Assembly: GCF_002949795.1 (NCBI RefSeq)
Contig: NZ_CP026692.1
Coordinates: 2,960,545-3,024,544, forward strand
Origin: Nostoc sp. 'Lobaria pulmonaria (5183) cyanobiont'
Lineage (GTDB): Bacteria > Cyanobacteriota > Cyanobacteriia > Cyanobacteriales > Nostocaceae
Direction: 5' to 3'
DNA: 64,000 nucleotides
The notes below the pieces were generated by a model. It was not told the DNA's origin, searched no databases, and worked only from the letters and a program-made list of their open reading frames with translations. A program made the position numbers and the translations under genes. Positions within the stretch are counted from its first letter, which is position 1, and the number at the start of each line of letters is the position of its first letter. Below are positions 17,951-27,810 of the stretch, one piece after another.

Positions 17951-18208
17951 TTATGACCGAACGTTGCCTTTAATTAAACGGTGGAAAAGGCGGCAAGGCC
18001 AGAAAAAAGCTCCACAAATACTGACTGAGGCGATGGCGGCCACAACTCGCCAACTTGAACTAAACTCAGTTTCAGACTCTGAAGGATGAGCTTGTGTATT
18101 TTTAGCTAATTCTGGCATTGAATGAGATAGCTGACTGGCTGTACTCACCCCTTCAATCGCTGCTCCAATTAGATAAGCTACTAGGGCAATTACTAGCCAG
18201 TTATTCAT
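17951..18208 (-). CDS. Small membrane protein downstream of T4SS-like cluster
   Basis: About 85 residues from ATG 18208 (GGAATATT precedes it), giving MNNWLVIALVAYLIGAAIEG. Two hydrophobic helices (residues about 4-20 and 53-70) flank a polar linker of about 30 residues. The ATG at 18247 would add 13 polar residues. It is on the same strand as the secretion-like genes upstream and could belong to them, but a 355-bp gap and another small gene intervene. No family recognised. Confidence 0.5.
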   Translation of the reverse strand: MNNWLVIALVAYLIGAAIEGVSTASQLSHSMPELAKNTQAHPSESETEFSSSWRVVAAIASVSICGAFFWPCRLFHRLIKGNVRS

Positions 18209-18271
18209 AATATTCCACTGTTTGAACTCTGAGCGTATGATTGGCAACGAGCAATCATTTGATTTTTAGGA

Positions 18272-18511
18272 CTAATGATTGCCACCTTGGCCTAAAGATA
18301 ATCGACCTTCAGCTGTATCACGTATTAGGGGCAGTTTAGATTTTATATAAGTATTGAGAGTGCTATCTGTCTGGGCGTCAAGACCTTGCTTTGCTTGTAA
18401 CTGCTGGAAAAGCAATTGTACTAAAGCGGCATCATCAAACTGGAGCAGGGTGCTAACTTGGGTAGACTCGATTACAGCCCAAAGCTGTTGCATCATTTTC
18501 GCTGTTACCAT
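18272..18511 (-). CDS. Small unknown protein
   Basis: A 79-residue soluble, helical protein (MMQQLWAVIESTQVSTLLQF, then FDDAALVQLLFQQLQ). ATG 18511 has AGAGG about 9 bases upstream. Lacks membrane segments or known motifs. It lies between the secretion-like cluster and a small membrane protein, all on the minus strand. Function unknown. Confidence 0.5.
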   Translation of the reverse strand: MVTAKMMQQLWAVIESTQVSTLLQFDDAALVQLLFQQLQAKQGLDAQTDSTLNTYIKSKLPLIRDTAEGRLSLGQGGNH

Positions 18512-18866
18512 GAGTCTGTAACCTCTTAAGCTTTTCTTTATATTTACACGATTTTGGAATTTATGGTCAGTTTTTATTTGAAGATTTATAAAGATATAGG
18601 CTAAAAATGCCTGAGTTTGTTAAGTCAGTATAAGCTATAGCGTTTTTTAAGTGATTGAACTATTACACAACTGTATACACTTTATCTTAGCCGTACCATT
18701 TAAAGAAATAAAACTGCCAAAAGGCTTAAATCCTCCCTAACCTTTTTTAGAAGGAGGGAATTATAGCAAGGGTTTTGATCGGCAAAAATGCAGACATACG
18801 TAGGCATCAACGCTTTTTTCAACAGTAAATTTCTGTGGCTATCGGGTAATTTTGCTAGAACTTTAT
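18512..18866. other. Gap below the T4SS-like cluster
   Basis: 355 bp. Read on the minus strand, 18765-18722 can fold into a weak stem (CCCTCCTT with AAGG..AGGG, two-base bulge) that could end the secretion cluster's transcript. A 62-codon minus frame here overlaps the real gene end and is not credible. Confidence 0.35.
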
Positions 18867-19439
18867 TTATTGTAAAACTTTCGCACAAGCTCCTTCCTGA
18901 CCAGAAGGATCGGGAAAAACTGCTAAAGTGTGATACTCAGGATTATCTGTTTTATATATAACTCGAAAAGTATACAGCTTGTTTTTACCTTGCGCTTCGG
19001 TAACAACTGTTAAAAGTGTATTACTAGTGGGAGGAAGTCCAGGAATGTCCAGTTTTTGAATTCGTCTGAGTTGAATTACATTTGCTGCGGAGTTTTTACA
19101 ATCTTCTGAACTACTATTAGCTTCTTGACCAAACTGCATACATACTGGGCCATCAAAACTTATAGTTACTTGTGATGGGTCATTTAACCAAACTTTTTTA
19201 ATTACTTCTCCAGCCGGAATAAAACTTAAGTTTGTTCCTTGTTGATACCAAACGTCGATCGTAGGTATTAGTCCCCCTAAACCTTGTGCTTGGCAGGAAA
19301 ATACGGAACGCAGAACGGCGTTATTAGCTACAACGCGACCTACCAATAAGAACATAGCAACCGAGAAAATTAAGGAAGCTATAGGTATGAAATAAGAACG
19401 TTTTGGGGTATTTACTGACAAGTTAATATTCTTTTTCAT
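18867..19439 (-). CDS. VirB9/TraK-like secretion protein (tentative)
   Basis: A 190-residue protein with a basic N-terminus, one membrane helix or uncleaved signal (IASLIFSVAMFLLVGRVVA), then a beta-rich extracytoplasmic domain. The segments TNLSFIPAGEVIKKVWLN and QLRRIQKLDIPGLPPTSNTL resemble the beta-sandwich of TraK/VirB9-type outer ring proteins. Three or four Cys residues may form disulfides. It is the last gene of the cluster, directly after the VirB10-like gene, a common place for a VirB9 relative. The assignment rests on context plus weak pattern, so it is tentative. Confidence 0.5.
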   Translation of the reverse strand: MKKNINLSVNTPKRSYFIPIASLIFSVAMFLLVGRVVANNAVLRSVFSCQAQGLGGLIPTIDVWYQQGTNLSFIPAGEVIKKVWLNDPSQVTISFDGPVCMQFGQEANSSSEDCKNSAANVIQLRRIQKLDIPGLPPTSNTLLTVVTEAQGKNKLYTFRVIYKTDNPEYHTLAVFPDPSGQEGACAKVLQ

Positions 19440-19476
19440 GGTTGCAAATATCTAAAATTGGTATAAATATTACCCC

Positions 19477-21093
19477 TTAAAACTGAGTTGGTTGATTAAC
19501 GTAGATTTCAATATTTGTGCCTGCTGGCAAAAACCAAACATTAGTTTGTTGAGACATTTGAGCGATCGCCTGTTGATTGCGTTGGGCGATTTGGGGAACT
19601 ACAGAGTTCATACCACCTTCTAAAACAGCAGCTGCAAGGTTGCGTCTGTTCTTAGTGACTAAAATAGGATATGCACTGGTGACGTTACCGTTAGAAGAGC
19701 CATCGGGGTTGGGGGTGGGGTTAATTGTTGGATATTGGTATTCACTATCACTACGATTTACTAACTCTGCTGCTTTACCAATACCTCCCAAAACGAATAG
19801 TCCTGCATCCATTGAGGCTATAGATGAACTTTGACCAGGAAATTTATTTGCGATTAAAGGTTTACCTTGAGTACCGCGAAGAATAATTGCATTGTTGGGT
19901 AAGCTTCGTTCTGTGGGGTTGCCATTATTTTGCGAGATAACTTTGACTATGTTCATCTGCAAAAGACCTTGTTCAGAAAGCGAACCAATTTCAGCTAGGA
20001 ACTCGGTGTTTGCAGGTAGAGCGACCGTACCATCGGTAGATTTTAGTGCTTCTTTCAATCGGATCACAAATACGTTTTTCGCTTCATCTGCATCACCACC
20101 ACCACCTGACTTATTACTAGTTTCTCCAAATATTGCTGTCGCCAACACAGCTTTGGCACTACTCCCAACTGCTACAGATTTCTGTCCCTGCGGTTGGGCT
20201 TGACTGACCGCAGAATTTTCCGGTTGTGGGGTTTGTGGGGTTTGCTCAGGATCGGGGTTTGGTGTCTCTTGCTGCTGCGGCTGTGTAGTCTTTGCAGGTT
20301 CCAAAGTAGCTATATTACTAGTAGGTTGATTGCTAGGATTCACTTGACCGTAGCTACCTAACTTTGCTAACCTTGCCCACTCTTCAAATGGGCTTGGTGG
20401 GGGTGGTGGAGTTACATTAACAACCGGTTGAGTATTTGGCTTCGCAACTAGTGGCTGGGGTGATAGCAAAGGTTGAGAAGCAGGTACTCTAATGATGCGC
20501 TCAACTGTCACTGTCCGAGGTACGTAAGCTGTTGGTGGGGGTGTTGGGATCACTTTCTGTCTAACTGACGGTTGTTGTAAGGCTACTGTCGGCGTTGATT
20601 TGGCAATTCTAAGCTGTTGTTGGGCAGCTTTCACCATCTGTGCTTGTTCACTCAGGGCTAATTTCGTTTTGAGAGTATCTATTTGGCCTTCCATCTGTTG
20701 AGATATGGATTCATCAGTGGGCTGCTGTTGCACTGGTGGAGAAACAATAGTTTTTGGCTTTTGATTGCTGCCACTCATCAACTGAGACAAAAACACACCA
20801 CCCACCAAAACGATCGCTAAGGTAGCAGCCCCCACCAAGCCTAACTTGGCAAAGGGATTAGATGAGAGTGCTTGCTTGGTCTGAACTTCTTGTGGAAGAG
20901 ATAGCGACTCTGGCGGCGTTGCAGAGTCTTCCGATCCTTGAGTATCACCAGAAGAAGATTCTTCTTCAAAGCCGACCAACCTTGACATCCGTGATTCCCA
21001 ATCTACAGATTCTACTTCTGGTTGGCGATCGTCGGTGGTAAGAGTAAATCCATTTTGGGGAGGCGTTTGGGCAGGAATTGAGTATCGGGTCAT
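19477..21093 (-). CDS. VirB10/TraB/TrbI-like T4SS channel protein
   Basis: About 538 residues from ATG 21093; a TTG at 21123 would add ten. The domain order is that of VirB10: an acidic cytoplasmic N-terminus, one membrane helix (GLVGAATLAIVLVGGVFLSQ), a coiled-coil stretch (EGQIDTLKTKLALSEQAQ), a long Pro/Gln-rich periplasmic linker, and a C-terminal domain with SSAKAVLATAIFGE, VALPANTEFLAEIGS and the VWFLPAGTNIEIYVN end that matches TrbI-type C-termini. VirB10 spans the envelope and forms the T4SS core with VirB7 and VirB9. Eight bases separate it from the gene upstream. Confidence 0.82.
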   Translation of the reverse strand: MTRYSIPAQTPPQNGFTLTTDDRQPEVESVDWESRMSRLVGFEEESSSGDTQGSEDSATPPESLSLPQEVQTKQALSSNPFAKLGLVGAATLAIVLVGGVFLSQLMSGSNQKPKTIVSPPVQQQPTDESISQQMEGQIDTLKTKLALSEQAQMVKAAQQQLRIAKSTPTVALQQPSVRQKVIPTPPPTAYVPRTVTVERIIRVPASQPLLSPQPLVAKPNTQPVVNVTPPPPPSPFEEWARLAKLGSYGQVNPSNQPTSNIATLEPAKTTQPQQQETPNPDPEQTPQTPQPENSAVSQAQPQGQKSVAVGSSAKAVLATAIFGETSNKSGGGGDADEAKNVFVIRLKEALKSTDGTVALPANTEFLAEIGSLSEQGLLQMNIVKVISQNNGNPTERSLPNNAIILRGTQGKPLIANKFPGQSSSIASMDAGLFVLGGIGKAAELVNRSDSEYQYPTINPTPNPDGSSNGNVTSAYPILVTKNRRNLAAAVLEGGMNSVVPQIAQRNQQAIAQMSQQTNVWFLPAGTNIEIYVNQPTQF

Positions 21094-21101
21094 GGTAGAG
21101 C

Positions 21102-21794
21102 CTAGTTTGGATTTCCAGAACAATTATTATCTTTAATTTCACATATATTATAAATTTCTAATCTGGCTTCCCCAAGGCGGTAAGCTGCAAACTGCGACGG
21201 TAGTGCTGCATTTGGTAGTGAAGTTGCAGGTTGATCTATTGCTCTAACTAAAATTTGTTTATTAAAGGAAACTGATTTCCCTAATTTATCATAACTGTTA
21301 AAAATTAATTGATTGGCAAGTATCTCTACTTTCCACTTTCCATTACTTATTTCTTGAGGTTGAGAAACTTTTTGGATTACTAAGACATTCTCCGCTCCTC
21401 GATTAACATTTTCAAATTGGCTATCTGGATTTAAATTAGTAATTTGTGACTTAAGTTTTTGTTTAAAATCATCAGCTACTAGTTGGGAGGTAATTTCCCA
21501 GATTTGTGTTGGTGGCTGCTGTTGTGACCAGGTAAGCATTAAACTCATAGTTTCACCCACAAAGCGCCGAATAGTCTCTGGTTGTCGCTCTAAATTGGGT
21601 TGCGGGTCTACCGTTATAGCATGACCATCAACAAGTTGCACTAAACTTTGAGGTGTGAGTTGTCGACCTAACTGTTGTAACATAGACCAGTGAAATATTA
21701 GTAACAGTAAGGTAAATAGATGTAAACCAAACGTTCCTACTGCCAACAGGGGTAAAGGGCTATTTTTTTTATTTTCTGGTTTGAGTAATTGCAT
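21102..21794 (-). CDS. VirB8/TraE-like T4SS protein, copy 2
   Basis: A 230-residue bitopic protein: short cytoplasmic N-terminus, one membrane helix (AVGTFGLHLFTLLLLIFHWS), then a soluble alpha/beta domain (PETIRRFVGETMSLMLTWSQ, later ISNGKWKVEILANQLIF). This shape is that of TraE/VirB8 proteins, which bridge the inner membrane platform to the core. It shares the layout and several motifs (LVQLVDG or FVQLIDG; E-P/T-I-R-x-F; M-x-W-S) with the gene just upstream, so the two are paralogues. Two Cys near the C-terminus may pair. Confidence 0.6.
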   Translation of the reverse strand: MQLLKPENKKNSPLPLLAVGTFGLHLFTLLLLIFHWSMLQQLGRQLTPQSLVQLVDGHAITVDPQPNLERQPETIRRFVGETMSLMLTWSQQQPPTQIWEITSQLVADDFKQKLKSQITNLNPDSQFENVNRGAENVLVIQKVSQPQEISNGKWKVEILANQLIFNSYDKLGKSVSFNKQILVRAIDQPATSLPNAALPSQFAAYRLGEARLEIYNICEIKDNNCSGNPN

Positions 21795-21840
21795 TAATAA
21801 TCGATCGTATAAATTGAACTATCTTCATGTAAAAAATCGA

Positions 21841-22662
21841 TTATCTGATAAAACTATCAGATGTTTGTCCAGTTCCGCATTGTTGTGATTGATTTTTGTT
21901 CGGGTTGTAGTCATCTAGCAAACATAAATTCCGAATTTCATAAATTTCTAGTCTATCAGCGCGGACACTATAAATTGCTTTTTGCACATCGGTGCTATTG
22001 TCGGCTTGGGGATTAGCGAAATAATCTGCTGCACGTACAAGTAAATCTTTATTAAAAGGAGTTATAAGTTTTGCACCACCAACTCGATTTTTTTGAACTA
22101 AGTCCGCTACCATACCCACTTGCCACTTCCCTGGTGCAATTTGTTTTGGCGGATAAACTCTTTTAATTACTAGTTGTGAAATCATCGCTTGGTTGGGATT
22201 TTCAGAGAAAACTTCTGGCGGTGTTATTTCTGCAACTGTGCTTAAGAAACCTTTGCGAAAGTCTTCTGACAAGGCAAAACTAGCTACCCAACTGCTGGTA
22301 GTAATTTTTTGGCTACTACCTTGAGGTGTGTTAATCAGTATTCCTAAATCGGATTTGGGGTTTGCGACTTCTTCAATAGTTTGTGGTGGTAAGGTTCCAG
22401 ACCAACTAAACATTGATATCATCGTTTTGCTGATAAATTGGCGAATTGCTTCTGGTTCTCTTGCTAAATCATCAATATTAGCTACTGGTTTACCATCGAT
22501 TAATTGCACAAAGTTGGGAGGTTTTCTCAGACTGAGTTGGCGAATATTTAGCCCTTGTAATAAGAATAAAAATAAAACTAATATATGTAAACTAAAGGTT
22601 GCGATCGCAAAAAGCGTCAAAACACTTCCCGTTCTTTGTCTTTTTTCTAGTAAACGCACCAT
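21841..22662 (-). CDS. VirB8/TraE-like T4SS protein, copy 1
   Basis: A 273-residue relative of the following gene: basic N-terminus, membrane helix (IATFSLHILVLFLFLLQGLN), the FVQLIDGKPV motif, EAIRQFISKTMISMFSWSG, and a C-terminal alpha/beta domain ending near RADRLEIYEIRNLCLLDD. It is longer than its paralogue by an inserted segment around residues 105-130. Being a single-pass protein in a run of secretion genes between VirB6-like and VirB10-like genes fits the VirB8 slot. Sequence similarity alone would not prove it. Confidence 0.6.
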   Translation of the reverse strand: MVRLLEKRQRTGSVLTLFAIATFSLHILVLFLFLLQGLNIRQLSLRKPPNFVQLIDGKPVANIDDLAREPEAIRQFISKTMISMFSWSGTLPPQTIEEVANPKSDLGILINTPQGSSQKITTSSWVASFALSEDFRKGFLSTVAEITPPEVFSENPNQAMISQLVIKRVYPPKQIAPGKWQVGMVADLVQKNRVGGAKLITPFNKDLLVRAADYFANPQADNSTDVQKAIYSVRADRLEIYEIRNLCLLDDYNPNKNQSQQCGTGQTSDSFIR

Positions 22663-22765
22663 TTACTCACCTCCTTTTGCAAAAACTTCAGCTATTATAT
22701 ATGATGTTTTGCATATACTTACTAGTTACAACACTTACATTTATTCATTTTTAATTTTTAATTTT

Positions 22766-23815
22766 CTATATCCTTTCTTTTACTAAAGAAGCCGTACTGC
22801 TGATAGCACTGAAGACCGCAAAACCACCAGCAGCAGCCACAAGTAAAGATAAAATTGGTGCTAAAATCCCCAGAAAAATTATGAACCACATTAAATCTGG
22901 ATCGACATTAGCATTTTGACCTGGGCCATTGACAATCACTGCGGCAGTCAGCACAGCAATAATATTGAATGAAATTTTAGCGATTCCAATAGATAAAAAG
23001 CCGGTCAGCCATGCAAAAATTGGTTTACCAGCTACAGGTAGCAAAGATCCACCTACAGCAATTGGCCCTAAAACTGCTATTAACAACATAGTAGCTTCTA
23101 TCAAATTTTGGAAGGCATATTGTAAGGAAACTAAAAAGTTTTTGATGCTCGTTTGGACTGTAGAACCTAACAGAGAATTAAAAGAAGTTTCTGATACAAT
23201 GCCAGTCCCATATCTGATATTATCTACTTTAGTTTGTAGTCTATTTATCCAATTTTTATTTCCATAAATATTTCTATATTTCTGCCAGAGAACCTTAATT
23301 TTTTCAGCAGCATTAACAAAACATTGACTTTGTTGTTCACCAGTAAGAGATTGACAAGGACGTAGTAAAGAACCAGCTACTTCTTCAGCAACACTCATAT
23401 TCAGTGCTTGCTGATATATTTTATCTGCATCTGCTGAAACCACTACTTGCTGATTCACAGTGTTTAAAACATTCCGTACTCCCAATGTCAGATTAGACAG
23501 TATACTTCCATTGCCTGAATTACTTAAGAGTACTACCACAATAAAAGGCCAAATTAAAGCTGATATGGGACGGGTGTATTCGTAGGATATTAAGTCTTTA
23601 AGGAATTGTATCATAAAAAACAACAAGGTTCCTACAGCAAAAAAAATACCCAGATTTGTCAGCGCTCCATACAAGTTATTACTGGTGTTATTTTGTAATA
23701 AATCCAGCCATTGTTTGTCCCAACCTTCGGCAATACTTTGGGAAGTTGCGGCACCATTATCGATAACCTGATCGATGCCTACTTGGGCAAAAATTAGTTT
23801 AATAGCAAGTTGCAT
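22766..23815 (-). CDS. VirB6/TrbL-like polytopic T4SS protein
   Basis: A 349-residue integral membrane protein with five to six hydrophobic segments: near residues 50-70, 85-100, 225-255, 260-290 and 305-345. A loop of about 120 residues (VLNTVNQQVVVSADADKIYQ and following, with the Cys pair LRPC...QCF) lies between segments two and three. This arrangement, together with its position, fits VirB6/TrbL, the inner-membrane platform protein. The C-terminal Ala/Gly-rich helix (LSLLVAAAGGFAVFSAISS) is typical of the group. Confidence 0.65.
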   Translation of the reverse strand: MQLAIKLIFAQVGIDQVIDNGAATSQSIAEGWDKQWLDLLQNNTSNNLYGALTNLGIFFAVGTLLFFMIQFLKDLISYEYTRPISALIWPFIVVVLLSNSGNGSILSNLTLGVRNVLNTVNQQVVVSADADKIYQQALNMSVAEEVAGSLLRPCQSLTGEQQSQCFVNAAEKIKVLWQKYRNIYGNKNWINRLQTKVDNIRYGTGIVSETSFNSLLGSTVQTSIKNFLVSLQYAFQNLIEATMLLIAVLGPIAVGGSLLPVAGKPIFAWLTGFLSIGIAKISFNIIAVLTAAVIVNGPGQNANVDPDLMWFIIFLGILAPILSLLVAAAGGFAVFSAISSTASLVKERI

Positions 23816-23964
23816 TTTGAATTGATGGGCTATTTTTTTAGATTTTGCCAGGTGCGTTAGGAAAATAACCCACCATACTAAGCTTTTTTAGATTTCCTGT
23901 TGCTTTTTCAGAAGTTAAAGGATTTTAAAATTGTCTAAAATATTAGAGGTTTTTTATTAAAATC

Positions 23965-24798
23965 CTACTTATTAACTTGTCTGCCAAACAAATCTAGTTG
24001 AGAAGTCGCTCGTAAAAGTCGCGCTGCTTCTGTAGATGTTTCTACTCTCCGAGCGCGATTCGCCTCTTCTGACTGCTGAGAAATGTTTGCTAAATTTAAG
24101 TTGGAATATTGTAAAGCCTGATTATTTTGTAATGTCTGACCAAATGTTTCAGCTACAATTTTTATTTGTTCCTGTTGAATTTTCATCATTTGCACTTGAC
24201 TAACACCTAGCAATTCTGCTAATCCAGAAATAGCATTTGCTTCTGGAGTTGCAGCTTTACCTGCATTAGTAATACCAGACTTGATTTGATTGATAAATGT
24301 ATTATTACTATCCTGTATATCCTGAGCAAATCCCTCAATATCTTCCAGAGATTTTTCTGTATTTTCTAACTTTACTTTTGTCCTAGTTTGTCCATTTTTA
24401 CCGAGAACACCTACCGCTACTCCACGGGTAATTATACGATTAAGTTCATTACTAATTAAATTTCCCCGTACTGCTGCATTATTCTCAAAGCGACTTGATT
24501 TAGCATCTGAATTATAAGAGTAGTTAATTGAATCATCACGAATTTTTTGTCCCGCAGCAACGGGGTTAGGTATCTTCAAATCTCCCTTGGCACTCTCAAT
24601 AGCAATTTGACTCTGACTTTGTTCTAAAGGGTTTAAGGTATACTTCAAGTTATTATGTTGAAAGTAATCTTGCATATCTTGGGAATATGATTGAAAGTCA
24701 GTCCAAACCTGACCTAATCCGCCTGTCTGAATTTGTGCGATCGCTGGTAGTATTCCCAGAGATAGCAAGGTAAAAGTAAAAATGATAGTTTTTCGCAT
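23965..24798 (-). CDS. VirB5/TrbJ-like secreted T4SS protein (tentative)
   Basis: A 277-residue protein with a clear signal peptide (IIFTFTLLSLGILPAIAQ, cleavage after AIA) and a helical mature part. The C-terminal region (MMKIQQEQIKIVAETFGQTL, later QLDLFGRQ) and the early DFQSYSQDMQDYF segment resemble VirB5/TrbJ proteins, which sit at the pilus tip and hold a helical bundle. Located between the VirB4 and VirB6-like genes, the usual VirB5 slot. The match is by shape and position, not by strong motifs. Confidence 0.6.
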   Translation of the reverse strand: MRKTIIFTFTLLSLGILPAIAQIQTGGLGQVWTDFQSYSQDMQDYFQHNNLKYTLNPLEQSQSQIAIESAKGDLKIPNPVAAGQKIRDDSINYSYNSDAKSSRFENNAAVRGNLISNELNRIITRGVAVGVLGKNGQTRTKVKLENTEKSLEDIEGFAQDIQDSNNTFINQIKSGITNAGKAATPEANAISGLAELLGVSQVQMMKIQQEQIKIVAETFGQTLQNNQALQYSNLNLANISQQSEEANRARRVETSTEAARLLRATSQLDLFGRQVNK

Positions 24799-25062
24799 AT
24801 ATCTGTGCCTGAAAAAGGTAGACTACATTATATAGTGAGGTAAAAATTTAGCTTTTGAACCGTGCTGATTTTGGATTTTGGATAATAGAATTAGTTTTTC
24901 GGTTAAATCCCCGACGCTATTCTAAAATCTAAAATTCCTAAGCTACAACCCAAGAATGGGTGCAGGAAATCTAAAAGACGTTGGTAATTTGCTAATGCTA
25001 CACTATCAGAAATTTAAAATCCAAAATGGTTTGACTCACTATTAACTACTTACATAACTCAA

Positions 25063-27810
25063 TTAACTACTACGTAGAGTAGCCACTAATTGACGCGCAA
25101 ACGCAGAAATTGCTTCATATTTATCACTGTGAAGTTGCATCATTTTGCTACGTGCAGTTTGTTCAGAGGGGTTATTCGCAACTGCTGCCAATTGTTCGTA
25201 ACCTGGATAGTAACGGCAGAATGTATAAATACCGTTATCATCTAGCAGCCATTGGCTATAAACGCCTTCTTTGCGGGGAAAAAAGCTTTCTGAGGCATTA
25301 CGAGAAATAACTTGGCGGGGATATTTCAAGATGTCTGCAAAACTATCTACTGCAACTGGCTGGATGCGTCCAATCAACCGTGTTGTCAGGTTTTGCAATA
25401 TTTTCGATGCAGCTTTAGATTTGGCAATGGTGTCAGGATCTTGTCCTGATAAAATAACTCTGATACCGGCTTTAGCACCGTTAGCACAAATTCTACCAAC
25501 TAAGTCGGAAATTTGCTCAAACTCAAATAAAATTGGTGCTTCGTCGATAAAGAATATGGAAGCTGGACTACTTAATGCGCGTCGGAGTGCGGCTGAATAG
25601 GCACTTAAGGATAGTACGGCTGCATCTTCACTATCTGATAAGTTTCTGAGAGCAAAAACTAAAAGCTGTGCATCGGTAGGAAAGCTAGATGGTGCAGAAA
25701 TAGCTTGTCCTACGCGGCTAGAAAGCCAAAAGCGTAAGCGCAACTGAATTTGGCTGAGAGCGTCTTCTACTCTGCCAGTTAAAGAACTTAGCTGCAAGTG
25801 TTCTGGCGAGCAGAAAAAGAGAAAATCTTTTAAAGTGGGGGTTTTCTGCCAAGCAAGAGTGCCAAATCCTCCCTCCATAGCCTGTTTATATCGCTCTTTG
25901 ATACCCTCATCTCTAAAGAAGGCTTCTAAAGCGAGGTTGAGCAGCGATCGCACGGTTTGCGATAAGATTTGACTTTCAGTGGACGATCCTAAAACCATTG
26001 TCATTAACGCTGATTCGAGGAAGGCGGTATAATCATTAAAGCGATCGCGCTGTTGTTCTGCTTCTAGCGATCGTAAATCTGGCTGTTCAAATAAGTTATT
26101 CGATTGTTTGGAGATATCAAAATAGGCTCCATTCCCCTCCATAAACTCTGTATAGTCAGTGAAAGTAGATGTTCCATCAGGTTTGGGGAAATCTAACGCC
26201 ACAACCGGAATCCCATGCGCTAAAGCCTGAGTTAAAATCCCTGATACCAACACCGATTTACCAGCACGAGTTGTAGCAAACAAAGCTAAATTTTTGTGTT
26301 GATTAAATAAATCTAAATGTATTGGTGTTCCACCTTCTTCAGCAATCAACTCAAAACCTTGTTTGTCACCTTTTTTACTTAAAACTAGAGGCATTAATCC
26401 CGGAACTTCACTAGTTAAATATAGCTGGCGACGGTTGAAGGGTGTTGCTAATAAACCCTCCCAAACTATTGGTAGAGTTTGCAGCCAAATTTTCCAGGCA
26501 TATTCAGTTTCCCTAATTACCTTGGCTGGGCGTTGAAAACAATTTTCAATATATCTTGTCGCCTCATCTAATTTTTCTACAGTTGGACGATGTACTAAAA
26601 TGGCGACACTCGTATAAATCGGGACTGCACCTTCAAATAACTGTTCTTGTGCTGCTACCGATTTCTTCAACTTTAATTGAGCGTTGACATCAATAGTTTT
26701 ACTTTTTTCTTGAGCCATGATTGTCGTCATGTTTGACTGCTTCAGCACTCGTTGCAAAGTAGTTTTTACCACTGCTGGATTTGCGGCAGTCAACTCACAA
26801 AAAATTTCTGTATCTACTACTGTTTCTCTGGCCAACAGCTCCCATAAATAGCGCAGTTGAGCCGATTTATTGGGCCAACCGCCGGGTTTTTCCAGAAATG
26901 ACAGCGTGCCAATATAACGATTATTAACATTAACCCAGCGGCGATCAGCACAAGGTACACTGGATTCCATCAGCAAAGTTGTGCCGTGGATATTGTCTAG
27001 AAGTAATTTAGTACTAGCTAAATCGGAATTAACTTGTTCGTGTAGTCCTTGTTCATCTAAAGTCATTAACTGGGGAATATCTATTGGCTGCGTATCATTA
27101 AACCTTTTCCAGATGTCACTCCAAAGTTCATCAGCAGTCAAAGGTTTGACATCCAATCCCATTTTGTTAGATAAGATTTGTTCCCAGCGAAGAAAACCTT
27201 GGTTGTAAGCATTTGTAATCAGGGTTTCAATGCGTTGATTTTCAACTTCTGAAAGATCGCCTTTGAATTTCAACCACCACGATTCAGCTTTGACTAAAAG
27301 CTTTTCTATCCAATCATCTGCGTGTTGCGAGTTAGATTCAATGGTGTAAGTGACATAAATCCGCAAAAATTTGGGTTTACGAATTCCAGAAAGAGTCAGC
27401 TCTTTAACTCTGGCTCTCTCCGCCATCAATAAATATTTTATGTCTCGCGATGGGGCATTTCTGATTAATGTTGCTAATTCTTTTTGGCGTTCTTTGTCTG
27501 AACTAAAAGATCCCAAGTGCAGCGTCATCCTTTCACCGCTAGGAATATCTTTTAATCCGGCTTCAATGTTATTAAAAAGTGTATCAATTTGTTCAGGTCT
27601 TAAGGTGGTATGAATTCCCTTACAATCAAAACCAAAAACAAAGCAGAACCGATCTTTTTGAGTACCTTTTGTCAAAAGATAAGCGCCAATATCACGTCCA
27701 TTCATTGCTACACGCAGCATTGTCGCCAAGTGCAAGGCATCTTCAAATGGTGTTAATCTACTTTCATTTCCGGCGATGCCGACGCTTTGTTTTCCGATTT
27801 TTTGCTTCAT
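25063..27810 (-). CDS. VirB4/TraC-type T4SS ATPase
   Basis: About 915 residues from ATG 27810, which has GGAAG upstream; a TTG at 27843 would add 11. The C-terminal half carries a P-loop, ATTRAGKSV (about residue 515), fitting [AG]x4GK[ST], and a Walker B SIFFIDEAPILFEF about 240 residues later, then SGQDPDTIA and TTRLIGRI. These are the marks of VirB4/TraC ATPases that power pilus assembly and substrate transfer. The N-terminal domain (PSGERMTLHLGSFS, TRYIENCFQRP) is the platform-binding part. The start overlaps the VirB3-like gene by 47 bases, indicating coupled translation. Confidence 0.9.
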   Translation of the reverse strand: MKQKIGKQSVGIAGNESRLTPFEDALHLATMLRVAMNGRDIGAYLLTKGTQKDRFCFVFGFDCKGIHTTLRPEQIDTLFNNIEAGLKDIPSGERMTLHLGSFSSDKERQKELATLIRNAPSRDIKYLLMAERARVKELTLSGIRKPKFLRIYVTYTIESNSQHADDWIEKLLVKAESWWLKFKGDLSEVENQRIETLITNAYNQGFLRWEQILSNKMGLDVKPLTADELWSDIWKRFNDTQPIDIPQLMTLDEQGLHEQVNSDLASTKLLLDNIHGTTLLMESSVPCADRRWVNVNNRYIGTLSFLEKPGGWPNKSAQLRYLWELLARETVVDTEIFCELTAANPAVVKTTLQRVLKQSNMTTIMAQEKSKTIDVNAQLKLKKSVAAQEQLFEGAVPIYTSVAILVHRPTVEKLDEATRYIENCFQRPAKVIRETEYAWKIWLQTLPIVWEGLLATPFNRRQLYLTSEVPGLMPLVLSKKGDKQGFELIAEEGGTPIHLDLFNQHKNLALFATTRAGKSVLVSGILTQALAHGIPVVALDFPKPDGTSTFTDYTEFMEGNGAYFDISKQSNNLFEQPDLRSLEAEQQRDRFNDYTAFLESALMTMVLGSSTESQILSQTVRSLLNLALEAFFRDEGIKERYKQAMEGGFGTLAWQKTPTLKDFLFFCSPEHLQLSSLTGRVEDALSQIQLRLRFWLSSRVGQAISAPSSFPTDAQLLVFALRNLSDSEDAAVLSLSAYSAALRRALSSPASIFFIDEAPILFEFEQISDLVGRICANGAKAGIRVILSGQDPDTIAKSKAASKILQNLTTRLIGRIQPVAVDSFADILKYPRQVISRNASESFFPRKEGVYSQWLLDDNGIYTFCRYYPGYEQLAAVANNPSEQTARSKMMQLHSDKYEAISAFARQLVATLRSS

